The position numbers and the translations under genes are program-made. A stretch of DNA of 64,000 nucleotides from Falsiroseomonas sp041690465 (lineage in GTDB: Bacteria; Pseudomonadota; Alphaproteobacteria; Acetobacterales; Acetobacteraceae). Under the pieces are notes generated by a model. The model saw only the letters and a list, made by a program, of their open reading frames with translations, ran no database searches and had not been told where the DNA came from. Below, in pieces: positions 40,001 to 48,497 of this stretch. Within the stretch, counting starts at the first letter, position 1, and every line of letters begins with the position of its first letter. Location of the stretch: the NCBI RefSeq assembly GCF_041690465.1, contig NZ_JAWLHG010000009.1:1-64000 (forward strand), given 5' to 3'.

Positions 40001-40618
40001 GTTCAGCGGCTGCCGCGGACGCGAACGCTTCAGCGAATCGAGGAAGGCATCCCAGCCCGCCCTGTCCACGTTCTGGTCGGAATCCTGCGTGGTGTAGCGG
40101 CCGGCGGTGTCGATCAGCACCGCCTCGTCGGTGAACCACCAGTCGCACATGCGCGTGCCGCCGGCACCCGCCACCGCGCCCTGGCCCATCTCGGCGGCGA
40201 GCGGGAATTTCAGGCCGGCATTCAGCAGCGCCGTGGTCTTGCCGGCGCCGGGCGGGCCGATGATGACGTACCAGGGCTGCTCGTAGAGGTAGCCGCGCGT
40301 GCCGCGCGCCTTCGCCAGCGTGCCGAGCGCGCCGGTCAGCCGCTCGCGCAGCTTCGCCGCTTCCTCATCGGCCGCCAGCTTCGACGGGTCGGGGCCGGAG
40401 GTCGCACCCTCGACCAGCGCGGCCTCCTTCCTGCGGCGGCTGCGGCCGATCCAGAAATTCGCGCCGAACCAGACAAGCGCGATGACGGCGACGATCGCCG
40501 CGCGGATGATCCAGTCTTCCAGGAAAGACAGCAGCGGGCCGAACACCCAGACCAGCACCGCGATCAGCAGTGCGCCGATGCCGGAGAGGATCCAGCGCCA
40601 GGGCAGGCGAGACATCAT
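37067..40618 (-). CDS. tssM: T6SS inner-membrane core protein TssM (IcmF/ImpL)
   Basis: 1183 residues, standard for TssM. Two N-terminal helices (about 10-30 and 37-58), a cytoplasmic NTPase-like domain with intact Walker A GPPGAGKTTALLN (121-133) and LIDTAGRYTTQDSD, a third helix near 433-452, and a large periplasmic part with an Ala/Gln-rich low-complexity stretch around 790-930. The C-terminal domain contains the TssJ-binding beta-sandwich. The ATG at 40618 overlaps the tssL stop (ATGA). Confidence 0.95.
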   Translation of the reverse strand: MMSRLPWRWILSGIGALLIAVLVWVFGPLLSFLEDWIIRAAIVAVIALVWFGANFWIGRSRRRKEAALVEGATSGPDPSKLAADEEAAKLRERLTGALGTLAKARGTRGYLYEQPWYVIIGPPGAGKTTALLNAGLKFPLAAEMGQGAVAGAGGTRMCDWWFTDEAVLIDTAGRYTTQDSDQNVDRAGWDAFLDSLKRSRPRQPLNGVLVAIGVPEIASAPQPERLSHARAIRKRVKELTDRLGVRVPVYLLLTKADLLRGFTEYFDDLDRERRAQVWGVTFPPAEKEPLAGFGGEFKALLDRVEGRVLDRLQAERNPDRRAAIAGFPTQLASLEAPLNEFLVEAFGGSRLDPAPFLRGVYFASGTQEGTPIDRLTGVLARGFGIDQRRAPALRPESGRSYFLERLLKDVVFGEAMLGVANPAGVRRDRALRVAAWAGSAILMLGGGGWLWLERGNAESGAARFAASLAAYEQMAGPVLTDPVGDGDLARIAPVLDAARALPAQAAAADAGLGMSQAGKLTAAGNVTYRHAVQRALLPRLLWRLEAQMRGAFNQPDLLYEATRIYLMLGSAGPLDRDLVREWMALDWANAYPGAPNQPLRDSLDSHLIALLANPLPQVALDGALVEEAQRAFSRIPLAERVYSRIRPSGAAVRLPPWRPGDAAGAAGARLFIRGSGKPLTEGIPGFYTVDGFHRVLLPSLPQAAREVAGESWVLGQRSEIDPNSPAVQTLERDVVALYVNDYVRHWEAMLADLNVVPLRNLPQAVQDLFILGAPQSPMRDLLVAITRQLTLSVSPEPPAAAAGGAAAAAQAVAQRAGAAGAAASRLSAVLGQAGGPPPPPPGIAVDERYEALRQLVGSGPGAPLDNLLALVTQLQQQLAQVAAAQQGGAAAPLPTGADPIAIMRAEASRQPEPVARWLTSLASNAIALRGGGVRAQAAAAWNGGAAGGAAGGGGAAAGGISPAQLCRQAVEGRFPFRRGAPNEIPMDDFARLFAPGGMLDSFFNTQIRPFVDMSGRNWRPQALDGVPAPVSADAVANFQRAAVIRDIFFAGGPQPGFRFDIAPAQLDAGARQATLDLDGVVITYAHGPTRSTQVTWPGANRMTNVRLVFDPAPTSGPGVLQANGPWALLRLFQQGQITGGGAAERFTLSFRAGERSITYDIRASSTLNPLASTVLQEFRCPAL

Positions 40619-42051
40619 CGCGCGCCCTCCCGGCGCAGCAGCACTTCGATGCGGCGGTTGGCCTCGCGCCCCTCGGCGGTGGCGTTGCTCTCCACCGGCT
40701 CGGAATCGGCGCGGCCCTCGGCGGTGACGCGGCCGGGATCGCCGAGGCCGCGCAGCAGCGCATTGCGCGCCGCCTCCGCCCGCGCGGTGGAGAGCGCGAA
40801 GTTGGAGGGGAAGGCGACAGTGCGGATCGGCACGTTGTCCGAATGCCCGATCACCAGGACGGGCCCCGGCTCGTCGCGCAGCGCCTCGCCGATGCGGGTC
40901 ATGATCGGCAGGAAGCTGCTGGTCAGCGTGGCGCTGCCGGAGCCGAACATGCCGCGGTTGCGGATGCGGATCAGTGGTGCCGAATCGCTGCCCAGCACGC
41001 GGACGATGCCCTGCTCGATCTCGGGCGCGAGGAAGGCGCGCAGCTTGTCGAGCGGCCCGGGTGCGGGTGGCGTGAGCGGCGGTGGCGGCGGCGGCGGCGG
41101 GCGCACCGGCGCGGCGCGGGCGATCTGCGGCATCGCGGCGGGCGGCGCTGCCTGGGCGCGTGCGAGCAGCCCGTCCGTGCCCGATTCCAGATCGCCCGAG
41201 AGCCAGACGAACAGCCCGCCCAGGACGGCGGCGACCGCGCTGGCCATCACCCAGACCGGCACCCGCGCCTTGCTCGGACGGTAGGGCGCCGCGACGCCGC
41301 GCCAGCGGGGCGAGAGCTCGGGGTCCGGCGGGGCGGCGCGCTGGCGGATGATGGTCGCGTGCAACTCCTCCCGCACGCGATCGAGCTCCGCGGGCCCGCG
41401 GGGCGAGAGGCGGTAGCGGCCCTGGAAGCCGAGCGCCAGGCAGAGATACATCAGCTCCAGCACCGGCAGGAAGGTCGCCGGGACCTGCTGCATCTTCTGC
41501 AGCAGCGCGAAGAAGCGCTCGCCGCTGCCGGTCTCCTGGTGGAAGGTGCTGACCAGCGACCTTCCGGCCCAGGCGCCCTGGCTGCCCCAGGGGGTGTTCA
41601 GCACGATGTCGTCGAGCGCGGCGCAGAGCGCGTAATGCGCGGGGCGCAGCTGGTCCATCGGCACGTTGCCGGCGCGCGCCTCCTGCTCGAAGCGGCGCAT
41701 TGCGGCGACCGCGCGCTCGCGCAGCTCGCCCGGATCGGGCTGGGCGACGGTGTTGCGCAGCCGGCCCATGAGTTGCAGCAGCGGCTGCGCCGCGGCGACC
41801 AGCGGCGAGGAGCCGACATGCGGCACCTCCACCGCCGCATCCAGCGGCGCGGCGGCATAGGCGGCGGCCGGCGGGGGCGCCGAGGCGAAGGGATCGCGCC
41901 CCTGCGGCGGGGCTCCGAACGAATCACGCGCCGGCGTCGCGCCGCCGAAGGGCGTGCCCGCCGGCTGCGGTGGCGGCGCGCTGCGCCCGCCCGGCGCAGG
42001 CCGGATGACGGTGCGGTCGTCATCGGGTTCGTGGAACGGGTTGTCGCTCAC
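40615..42051 (-). CDS. tssL: T6SS inner-membrane protein TssL with OmpA domain (DotU/ImpK)
   Basis: 478 residues. A proline-rich head with T6SS-typical DDDRTVIRPAPGG, a DotU helical domain (about 80-240: LRNTVAQPDPGELRERAVAAMRRFEQEA, YALCAALDDIVLNTPWG, LELMYLCLALGFQGRYRL), one transmembrane helix (about 264-286), and a periplasmic OmpA/peptidoglycan-binding domain (about 345-475) ending ATAEGREANRRIEVLLRRE. The fused OmpA domain anchors the membrane complex to the cell wall. Confidence 0.95.
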   Translation of the reverse strand: MSDNPFHEPDDDRTVIRPAPGGRSAPPPQPAGTPFGGATPARDSFGAPPQGRDPFASAPPPAAAYAAAPLDAAVEVPHVGSSPLVAAAQPLLQLMGRLRNTVAQPDPGELRERAVAAMRRFEQEARAGNVPMDQLRPAHYALCAALDDIVLNTPWGSQGAWAGRSLVSTFHQETGSGERFFALLQKMQQVPATFLPVLELMYLCLALGFQGRYRLSPRGPAELDRVREELHATIIRQRAAPPDPELSPRWRGVAAPYRPSKARVPVWVMASAVAAVLGGLFVWLSGDLESGTDGLLARAQAAPPAAMPQIARAAPVRPPPPPPPPLTPPAPGPLDKLRAFLAPEIEQGIVRVLGSDSAPLIRIRNRGMFGSGSATLTSSFLPIMTRIGEALRDEPGPVLVIGHSDNVPIRTVAFPSNFALSTARAEAARNALLRGLGDPGRVTAEGRADSEPVESNATAEGREANRRIEVLLRREGAR

Positions 42052-42078
42052 CCTGTCCTCCCGTTCGCTGTGTGTGCG

Positions 42079-43404
42079 CTAGCCGCGGATCGCCCAGAGT
42101 TCCAGCCGCAGGTTCGGGAACTCGCCCGAGACATGGATGGCGAAGCCGCCGGAATTCTGCATGTGTGCCCAGTGCGGGCTGCCGCGGTCGAGCTCGAAGT
42201 AGGTCGCACCCGCGTAGAAGGGGATCTGCCGCGGCGCCACCGGCAGCGGGCGGACGGAAATGCCGGGCATCGCCACCGTCACCAGCTCGCGGATGTATTC
42301 CGCCGCACCGATCTTGACCTGCTGCGGGAACAGGCGGCGCAGCTGCTCGGCCGGCATGTCCGCCTGCACCGACAGCACGAAGGAGGCCGCGCGCAGGATG
42401 GAGCGGTCGGTCAGCGGGCCGACGCGCACGCCGTGCTTGCGCTCCTGCAGCGGGATAGCCACCGCGGTCTGCTCGATCACTGCCGAGAGTGAGCGGCGCA
42501 GATCGGCGACCACCGGTGCGTAGCTGCGCTGCAGATCCTCGTGCCGATAGGCGGGATAGGTGCCGGGTCGGCGCGTGCTTTCGGTGAAGGTGGCGAATTC
42601 GCCGGCCATCTGCACCAGCGTCGCGTAGAGTTCCTCCGGATGCACCGCGCCGGCATCGGCCCAGTGCATCATCAGCTTCTGCCAGCGGTTGACCGATTGC
42701 AGCAGCAGGAAGTCCGCGACTTCCGCCACGCCACGGGCGCCGGGGGCGCTGAGCCGGCCGGCCAGCGCCTCACCGCGCTGGTTCAGCATGCCGGCGAGCT
42801 CCGCCAGCAGCCCGGCCAGCGGCTGCACCGCCGCGGCGAGCAGCGCTGGCGGAATCCAGCGCTCATCCAGCACCACCTGGCGGGTGGCGGAGACCTCCAC
42901 CACGCGGGCGAGGCCGATGCAGAGATAACCGGAGCGGTCCTCGCTCTCGAGCATGTAGCGCAGGCGCAGCTTGCCGACCTGCAGCTCGGCCGGCTGGGGG
43001 GAGGCGGATTGGGTGTCGTAGGCGCCGAAGGGCAGCGCACCATAGCGGCCTTCGCCTTCCGGTCCGGCGACCTCGGTGGCACCCGGCTGGCGAATCGGCA
43101 GCGCGAGATAGACCAGCGCGTTGCGCGTGTTCTCCGGCAGCTCTAGCGGCGGCGGGTGGTCAGCCTCGCTCGGGATGGCGAAGGCGGTGCCGTCCTCGAA
43201 CAGGCCGGCGGCGCTGCCCACGGCGAATCGGCCGGTGGCGAGCAGATCGCGGTCCAGCGTGAGCTCGGTCACGCCCCAGGGGTGCGCGCGCAGCGGCCGG
43301 AAGGCGCCGCGCACGAGCGATTCCAGCCAGCGGTCCTGCTGCTGGAAATGCTGCGCACGCAGGAACATGCCTTCCTGCCAGATCACACGGCTGGACCAGC
43401 TCAT
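42079..43404 (-). CDS. tssK: T6SS baseplate subunit TssK (ImpJ)
   Basis: 441 residues, typical length. Family blocks: VIWQEGMFLRAQHFQQQDRWLE at the N-terminus, WGVTELTLDRDLLATGRFAV, LFPQQVKIGAAEYIRELVTVAMPGISVRPLPVAPRQIPFYAGATYFELDRGSPHW near the C-terminus. TssK links the baseplate to the membrane complex. The 117-base gap upstream is the largest inside this unit and may hold an internal promoter (weak TTGGCT...TACTGA on the minus strand). Confidence 0.95.
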   Translation of the reverse strand: MSWSSRVIWQEGMFLRAQHFQQQDRWLESLVRGAFRPLRAHPWGVTELTLDRDLLATGRFAVGSAAGLFEDGTAFAIPSEADHPPPLELPENTRNALVYLALPIRQPGATEVAGPEGEGRYGALPFGAYDTQSASPQPAELQVGKLRLRYMLESEDRSGYLCIGLARVVEVSATRQVVLDERWIPPALLAAAVQPLAGLLAELAGMLNQRGEALAGRLSAPGARGVAEVADFLLLQSVNRWQKLMMHWADAGAVHPEELYATLVQMAGEFATFTESTRRPGTYPAYRHEDLQRSYAPVVADLRRSLSAVIEQTAVAIPLQERKHGVRVGPLTDRSILRAASFVLSVQADMPAEQLRRLFPQQVKIGAAEYIRELVTVAMPGISVRPLPVAPRQIPFYAGATYFELDRGSPHWAHMQNSGGFAIHVSGEFPNLRLELWAIRG

Positions 43405-43521
43405 GCTCGCCTCATGTTTCGGCGCAGCCCATGCCTGCCGTTCTCCCGTCCCTGCGCCGCGAGGCTATCAGTATCGCGCGGCGGCGGTAAGCCAATTCAA
43501 CCGCCGCGTGTCGCGGCCGGG

Positions 43522-43983
43522 TCAGGATTCGACGTTGGCGACCACCGCGTTGCGCTCCAGGCGCACCTTGATCTTCGTCGGGCCGCTGGTTGCGATCGGC
43601 AGCACGGCGCGCCAGCGCGCGCCGGCATCCACGTCGCGGAACAGCGCGACCAGGCCGATCGCCTGCACCCCGGCCCGCGGCTCGCGCACGATGGTGCGCT
43701 TCTCGCCGGGCGCGATGACGAACTGCTCGGACCCGGCGCTGTCGGCGCCGAGGGTGTCGCGCTCCCGCTCGGTCAGCGCGAAGACGTCGCCGCGCTCGAA
43801 CTTGGCGGTGGCGTTCAGCAGGTAGACCTGCAGCGCGACGGGGGAGGGGCGGCCGCTGGCGTCCGGGTTCTGGTCCGCGCCGCCTTCCACCTCGATCGTC
43901 ACCACGGCCGGCGGCGGCGGCGGCGCCGCGCAGGCGCCGAGTGCGAGCAGCGAGGCGAGCGTGGTGCGTCGGGTGGCTTTCAT
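43522..43983 (-). CDS. tssJ: T6SS outer-membrane lipoprotein TssJ
   Basis: 153 residues. Lipoprotein signal with lipobox LGAC (C18), then a transthyretin-like beta-sandwich: SPVALQVYLLNATAKFERGDVFALTERERDTLG, IAPGEKRTIVREPRAGVQAIGLVALFRD. TssJ anchors TssM to the outer membrane. The ATG overlaps the stop of the tagH gene by four bases. Confidence 0.92.
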   Translation of the reverse strand: MKATRRTTLASLLALGACAAPPPPPAVVTIEVEGGADQNPDASGRPSPVALQVYLLNATAKFERGDVFALTERERDTLGADSAGSEQFVIAPGEKRTIVREPRAGVQAIGLVALFRDVDAGARWRAVLPIATSGPTKIKVRLERNAVVANVES

Positions 43984-45485
43984 GAATCCTCCGGTCTGGC
44001 TGCAGCCTCGCGCAGCGCTTCCTCATAGGCCCGGGCGAAGGCCTTGCCGAAGGCGCTGTCGAAATCGTCGGAGAGCGCGCGCACGAGCGCCTCGTGCTGC
44101 GCCTCATAGGCTTCGAAGGCGCGTGCCTTCTTCTGCATCGGCAGCAGGCCGCCGCCGGCCTGCGCCTGCGCCGCCTCCGGCGAGAGCTGGGCGAGCAGCT
44201 CGCGGACCGCCGTCTGCATCGCCGCCACCGAGGCCAGTTCGTGCAGCTTCAGGTCGCGCAGCGCCTCGGTCACCGCCTCGGCCGGCCCCATGTTGGTGCG
44301 CCTGCCGGTGCCGAGCAGGGCGGAGAGCGCATCGTCGTCATCGGCCGAGAACTTCAACGGATTGTTGCCGCGGGCGCGGATCATCGTCTGCTCGATGCGG
44401 AACTCGCCCTTGATGGCGGCGCGCGCGATCAGCACGGCGCGCAGGCCGGAGACCATGGCCCGGAAGGCGCTCCCGAGCGCCTCCATCGCTGCCACCGGAT
44501 TCTCGAGCCGCGCGCCGGGCATGCCGGCGCCGCGCACGAAAGCCGCGAGCAGCGCGGTGTCCGGCGCGGCGGCCGCCGACGCCACGGGCTGCGCGATCGG
44601 TGCCGCGACAGCCGGTGCCGGCATCGGGGCGGGCGTGAAAGCGGGAGGCGCTGCCTCCACGAAGGGCGCCGCGGCGGGTGGCGGCGCCGGCGGCGCGGGG
44701 AAGGGCTCTGGTGTGGCGTCGCCGAACGACGAGGCGGCGGCGGGGGGCGGCGGGGGTGTCCCGGCGAAGCCGGGCGGCCCCGCCTGCCAGGGTGTCGGCG
44801 GTTCGATCGCCGGCGCCGGCGGCGCCGGGGCGGGCGCGGTCGGCGGCAGCAGCGGCTCGTCGAGGTCCCAATCGTCGGGCAGCAGGTTGGCCGGGCCGGG
44901 GGCGGCGGAGGGTGGGCGGAAGGCGTCCGACACGGAGGAGCTGTGATCGGCGATGCTCGGGCCCTGGAAGGGCTCCGGCTCGGACGGCGCGAAGGGGTCG
45001 AAATCCGGCGGCAGCAGCGACGATTCGTCGCGCCACCCGGAAGCCGGGCCAACCGGCGACTCGGCCGGTGTCATGGCCGGCGCCGGCGCGAAGGGATCCT
45101 CGTCGAACGGGTTGGCGCCGCGCATACCGATCTGCGAGGTGCCCGCGCCGCGCGACGGCACCACCGCATCCTCCTCGATGCGCAGTTCGATCTCATACGC
45201 GCCGAGCCGGATACGGTCGCCGTCGCGCAGGTCGCGCACCTGCCCCTGGCCGATCGGCTCGGCCTCGCGGTTCAGGTAGGTGCCGTTGGTGCTGGTGTCG
45301 GCGATCTGCCAGCCACCGCTGCGGAAGGCCAGCACGCAATGCCGCTTCGAGAGATGGCGATCCGGATCGGGCAGCACCCAGGCATTGTCGGGCGCGCGGC
45401 CGATGGAGAACTCGCCGCCGCCGGTCACGCGTGTCTCCGGCGCGACGCTGTCGGGACAGCGGAGCGTCGAAAGTGTCAGACGCAT
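43980..45485 (-). CDS. tagH: T6SS-associated FHA-domain protein TagH (ImpI/Fha)
   Basis: 501 residues. An N-terminal FHA domain (about 5-100: FSIGRAPDNAWVLPDPDRHLSKRHCVLAFRSGGWQIADTSTNGTYLN) binds phosphothreonine. A proline/alanine-rich linker follows, and the C-terminal domain (about 315-495: FRAMVSGLRAVLIARAAIKGEFRIEQTMIRARGNNPLKFS) is the type VI FHA-associated domain. It is the usual target of PpkA kinase and PppA phosphatase, both encoded in this locus. Confidence 0.92.
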   Translation of the reverse strand: MRLTLSTLRCPDSVAPETRVTGGGEFSIGRAPDNAWVLPDPDRHLSKRHCVLAFRSGGWQIADTSTNGTYLNREAEPIGQGQVRDLRDGDRIRLGAYEIELRIEEDAVVPSRGAGTSQIGMRGANPFDEDPFAPAPAMTPAESPVGPASGWRDESSLLPPDFDPFAPSEPEPFQGPSIADHSSSVSDAFRPPSAAPGPANLLPDDWDLDEPLLPPTAPAPAPPAPAIEPPTPWQAGPPGFAGTPPPPPAAASSFGDATPEPFPAPPAPPPAAAPFVEAAPPAFTPAPMPAPAVAAPIAQPVASAAAAPDTALLAAFVRGAGMPGARLENPVAAMEALGSAFRAMVSGLRAVLIARAAIKGEFRIEQTMIRARGNNPLKFSADDDDALSALLGTGRRTNMGPAEAVTEALRDLKLHELASVAAMQTAVRELLAQLSPEAAQAQAGGGLLPMQKKARAFEAYEAQHEALVRALSDDFDSAFGKAFARAYEEALREAAARPEDS

Positions 45486-45486
45486 C

Positions 45487-45777
45487 TCAGCCGCCGATCA
45501 GGACGGTGGGAAAGCCGAAGACGATGGATCCGCCATGTGCGCAGGTGTCGCCCATCCGCGCCGCCGGCATGTTGCCGATCAGCACCGTGGCGGAGCCCTT
45601 CGCGATGGTGTTCGGCGGCCCGACGCAGATCGCCGGATCGGTGGCGCGCGCAGCGGGCATGTTGCCGATCAGCACCGTCGGGAAGCCCATGGCGATGATG
45701 CCGCCGACATGCGGCACCGGCCCGGTGAACATCGGGCAGAGATGCGGGTCGGCGAGGCGGGAGGCGGGCTGTCCCAT
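45487..45777 (-). CDS. PAAR-domain spike-tip protein
   Basis: 96 residues with the repeated PAAR pattern: VLIGNMPAARATDPAICVGPPNTIAKGSATVLIGNMPAARMGDTCAHGG. Conserved histidine and cysteine residues (H12, C14, C51, C77, H79) likely bind the zinc at the tip of the VgrG needle. It carries no extra toxin domain, so effectors, if any, would bind non-covalently. Confidence 0.95.
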   Translation of the reverse strand: MGQPASRLADPHLCPMFTGPVPHVGGIIAMGFPTVLIGNMPAARATDPAICVGPPNTIAKGSATVLIGNMPAARMGDTCAHGGSIVFGFPTVLIGG

Positions 45778-45783
45778 GGCGTG

Positions 45784-46374
45784 TTAACCCCCAGGCGGCA
45801 GGCGGCCGGCACCGCCGGCGGCGATGTCGCGGGCGCTTTCCAGGAACCGCGCGAGGCGCGCATCGCGCTTGAGCGGATCGCCGCGCACCGCGGCGAGGTT
45901 GACCGCGCCCGAGATCGCGGTGCCGGTCAGGTGCGGCGCCGGTGGCACCTTCGGGACGTCGGGCGGGGCCATCGAATCGCCGGCCCAGAAGGCGCCGACC
46001 GCCGCCCAGGCCTCCGGCGTGTCGAGCCCCTGCAACTGCGCCAGCGCGAAGGCGGCGCGGCGGCTCTCGTCGGTCTGCTTGCGCACCCAGGTCTCGGCGG
46101 CGGCGCAGAGCTCGGCGAGGCCGGGGGGCGCATCGGCGGGCACGGTGTGGCGGGCGCACATGCAGGCCCACCACACCGCCTCCCGCTTCGGCAGCGCATG
46201 CGCGGTAAGCTTCGCGGCCTCGAGCAGGAAGCCGCCACCGGCCAGGCGCTCCAGCGCCTCCGTCACGCGGGTTGCGCCGGCGATCAGGGGCATCGCCTCC
46301 GGCGGGGGGGCGATGCGCTCGATCAGCTCCGGCAGCATGCCGTCGAGCTTGGTTGGGGGTGCGGCCTGCTGCAT
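45784..46374 (-). CDS. T6SS-associated conserved protein (DUF6931-like)
   Basis: 196 residues, TGATG overlap with the end of vgrG and six bases before the PAAR gene. Helical, with LLEAAKLTAHALPKREAVWWACMCARHTV as the best-conserved-looking block, followed by RRAAFALAQLQGLDTPEAWAAVGAFWAGDSMAPPDVPKVPPAPHLTGTAISGAVNLAA. I recall this as the family called DUF6931 found beside VgrG/PAAR genes; no biochemical role is known. Its slot between spike proteins suggests a loading adaptor or chaperone. Confidence 0.7.
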   Translation of the reverse strand: MQQAAPPTKLDGMLPELIERIAPPPEAMPLIAGATRVTEALERLAGGGFLLEAAKLTAHALPKREAVWWACMCARHTVPADAPPGLAELCAAAETWVRKQTDESRRAAFALAQLQGLDTPEAWAAVGAFWAGDSMAPPDVPKVPPAPHLTGTAISGAVNLAAVRGDPLKRDARLARFLESARDIAAGGAGRLPPGG

Positions 46375-48332
46375 CAGTTGATCATCACCACGCCGCCCTT
46401 GAGGGTCAGCATGCCGTCGCCCTTCACGGTGGTCATTGGCGAGGCGAGCTCGGCCATACCGTCGGCCTTGAGCTTCAGCATCGGGCCCTTGATGGTTACG
46501 CCGTCGGGCGCGATCTTCACTTCGCTGCCGCCGACCTTCAGCGTGATGGACTGCGCCGCCTCGATCGTCACCGCGCCGGCATCGGCCTTCATGGTCACGT
46601 TGCCTGTCTTGACGCCGAGATCATAGTTGCCGGTCTTCACGCCCATCTTGTAGTTGCCGGTGTCTACGCTTTCCTCGTAGTTGCCGGTCTTCACGGTCAG
46701 CGTGCGGTTGCCGTCTTCCACGATCAGGGTCTGATTGCCCTTCACCGTAAAGTCCTGCTTGCCCTTGATCAGGACCGTCTCGTCGACCTTCACCTCGACG
46801 ATGCGGCAATTGTCCACCTTCAGCGTCAGGTCGTTCTCGACCTTGATGTTGAAGTCCTTCTGGGCGTGCAGGTAGACCTGTTCCTCGCCCGCCTTGTCGT
46901 CGAAGGTGAACTCGTTGAAGTCGGCCGCGGCGCCGTCATCCACCGAGCGGCTGCGGAAGCCGGACTTGGTCTTTTCCGCCTTGCTGTAGATCGGCGTGTC
47001 CACGCCGTTGTAGAGCCCGCCAAGCACCACCGGCCGGTCCGGGTCGCCATCCATGAAGGCAACCGCGACCTCGGTGCCGACGCGGGGGATGAACTGGCCG
47101 CCCCAGCCCTTGCCCGCCCAGGGCTGCACCACGCGCGCCCAGATGGCCTGGTCGGGCGCCGCCTCGGCGCGGTGGTCCCAGAAGAAGCGGACCTTCACCC
47201 GCCCGAGGTCGTCGGTGAAGATGTTCCCCTCGCCATCGGCGCCGAGCACGATCGCGGCGTGCACGCCGTCCATGCGCGGGCGGCGGGTCTGCAGCGGCTG
47301 GCGCCAGGGTGTCGCTTCCGGGAAGATCTCGAAGCTGTTGCCGTAGCTGGGCGGGCCGGAGCCGGTGAGCCAGGTCTCGTCGGCCGCCTGATGCACCACG
47401 GCGCGCACGCCGTATTTGCCGGGCGGCAGGAAGGTGTCCTCGCCGATCACCTCGAAGATGTGGCCAGGGGCGAGCGGGATCCAACTGCCATCGCCCGCCA
47501 GCAGCGAGGCGCCAGCCTCGGCCGCCTCCATTCGCAGCCGCGCACGGGCCGCGGCGGCGGCGGGGTCGTCGGTGCCGGCCGGCCAGACGAAACTGTCCGG
47601 GCTCAGCGTGCCGGTCGCCGCCAGCACCGTCGCCTGCTCGCCCTTCACTTCGGTGGTGGGCGAGACCGGGTCGTAGTCGGCGGTCATCTCCTTGCCGCCG
47701 GCGATGCCCTGCACCGCGTGGATGGCGTTGACCAGCGCGCCTGCGGCCGGCAGCGCACCGATGTCGCCGAGGCTAGCGTTGGCATCGGTGACGACCAGCG
47801 TCTCGCCTTCGAAGAAGTAGTACCAGCCCGCCTCCTCCATGATGCGCGCGGCGAAGCGCAGCCGGTCCTCGTTGAACTGGGTCCGGTAGGGCAGCGGCGG
47901 GTTGTCGCCGGTGATGCGGAACTCGGTGCCGGAGATCTGGCTCTCGTCGAGCAGCGCCTCGATGATCTCCTGCGCCGTCTTCTCCTGGAAGACGCGGCAG
48001 TCATTGGCCAGCGACAGCGCCCAGAGCTTCGGCACGATCTTCAGCGTGCAGGTCTCGTAGCCGCGCGCATCCTTGCCGAGCGGGATGTATTCGCGCACCA
48101 GGCCGTGGAAATCCCGCTCCACATCGTCGCGCCGCAGACCGACCACCGCGGGCTTCTGCAGGATGTCGGCCGGCGCGAAGGGCGCGCGGACATGGACCGC
48201 GGTGACCTCGATCTCATACGGCTCGGAGATCGCCTCGCGCACATGCAACCGCGTCGGCGCCAGCACCTCGGCGTCGCCGTCAAGAGACATCCAGATCAGT
48301 GCACCCGAGCGAACGGGCAATTCCACCGCCAT
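46374..48332 (-). CDS. vgrG: T6SS spike protein VgrG (TssI)
   Basis: 652 residues from the ATG at 48332. Gp27-like part (about 15-370: LHVREAISEPYEIEVTAVH, RDDVERDFHGLVREYIPLG, LPYRTQFNEDRLRFAARIMEEAGWYYFFEGE), gp5-OB fold (DDLGRVKVRFFWDHRAEA, WAGKGWGGQFIPRVGTEVAVAFMDGDPDRPVVLGGLYNG), then a beta-helical needle. The needle includes a striking TGNY repeat (TGNYEESVDTGNYKMGVKTGNYDLGVKTGN). No C-terminal effector domain. First gene of the long minus-strand T6SS unit. Confidence 0.95.
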   Translation of the reverse strand: MAVELPVRSGALIWMSLDGDAEVLAPTRLHVREAISEPYEIEVTAVHVRAPFAPADILQKPAVVGLRRDDVERDFHGLVREYIPLGKDARGYETCTLKIVPKLWALSLANDCRVFQEKTAQEIIEALLDESQISGTEFRITGDNPPLPYRTQFNEDRLRFAARIMEEAGWYYFFEGETLVVTDANASLGDIGALPAAGALVNAIHAVQGIAGGKEMTADYDPVSPTTEVKGEQATVLAATGTLSPDSFVWPAGTDDPAAAAARARLRMEAAEAGASLLAGDGSWIPLAPGHIFEVIGEDTFLPPGKYGVRAVVHQAADETWLTGSGPPSYGNSFEIFPEATPWRQPLQTRRPRMDGVHAAIVLGADGEGNIFTDDLGRVKVRFFWDHRAEAAPDQAIWARVVQPWAGKGWGGQFIPRVGTEVAVAFMDGDPDRPVVLGGLYNGVDTPIYSKAEKTKSGFRSRSVDDGAAADFNEFTFDDKAGEEQVYLHAQKDFNIKVENDLTLKVDNCRIVEVKVDETVLIKGKQDFTVKGNQTLIVEDGNRTLTVKTGNYEESVDTGNYKMGVKTGNYDLGVKTGNVTMKADAGAVTIEAAQSITLKVGGSEVKIAPDGVTIKGPMLKLKADGMAELASPMTTVKGDGMLTLKGGVVMIN

Positions 48333-48497
48333 GTCCTCGCCCTGTTGCCCCGACCACACCGCCCGGGCACAGCCATGCTACCCTTCCCCGGAGGCGTGCG
48401 CCAGTCGCGCGGTTCTCCCCGTGAAGTTGACGAAACACTTGTTGGCGGCGCGCGCACGCCGCACCTTGCTGTTAATGGTTCTTGCGAGGGCGACGGA

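Noticed and set aside
46272..48497. Upstream extension of the CHAT frame back to 46272
   Set aside because: It runs antisense through vgrG; the lipoprotein signal beginning at the ATG 48498 marks the real start.
48421..48497. TTGACG before the CHAT gene as a sigma-70 promoter
   Set aside because: No acceptable -10 box at 16-18 bases; only a lone -35-like word.
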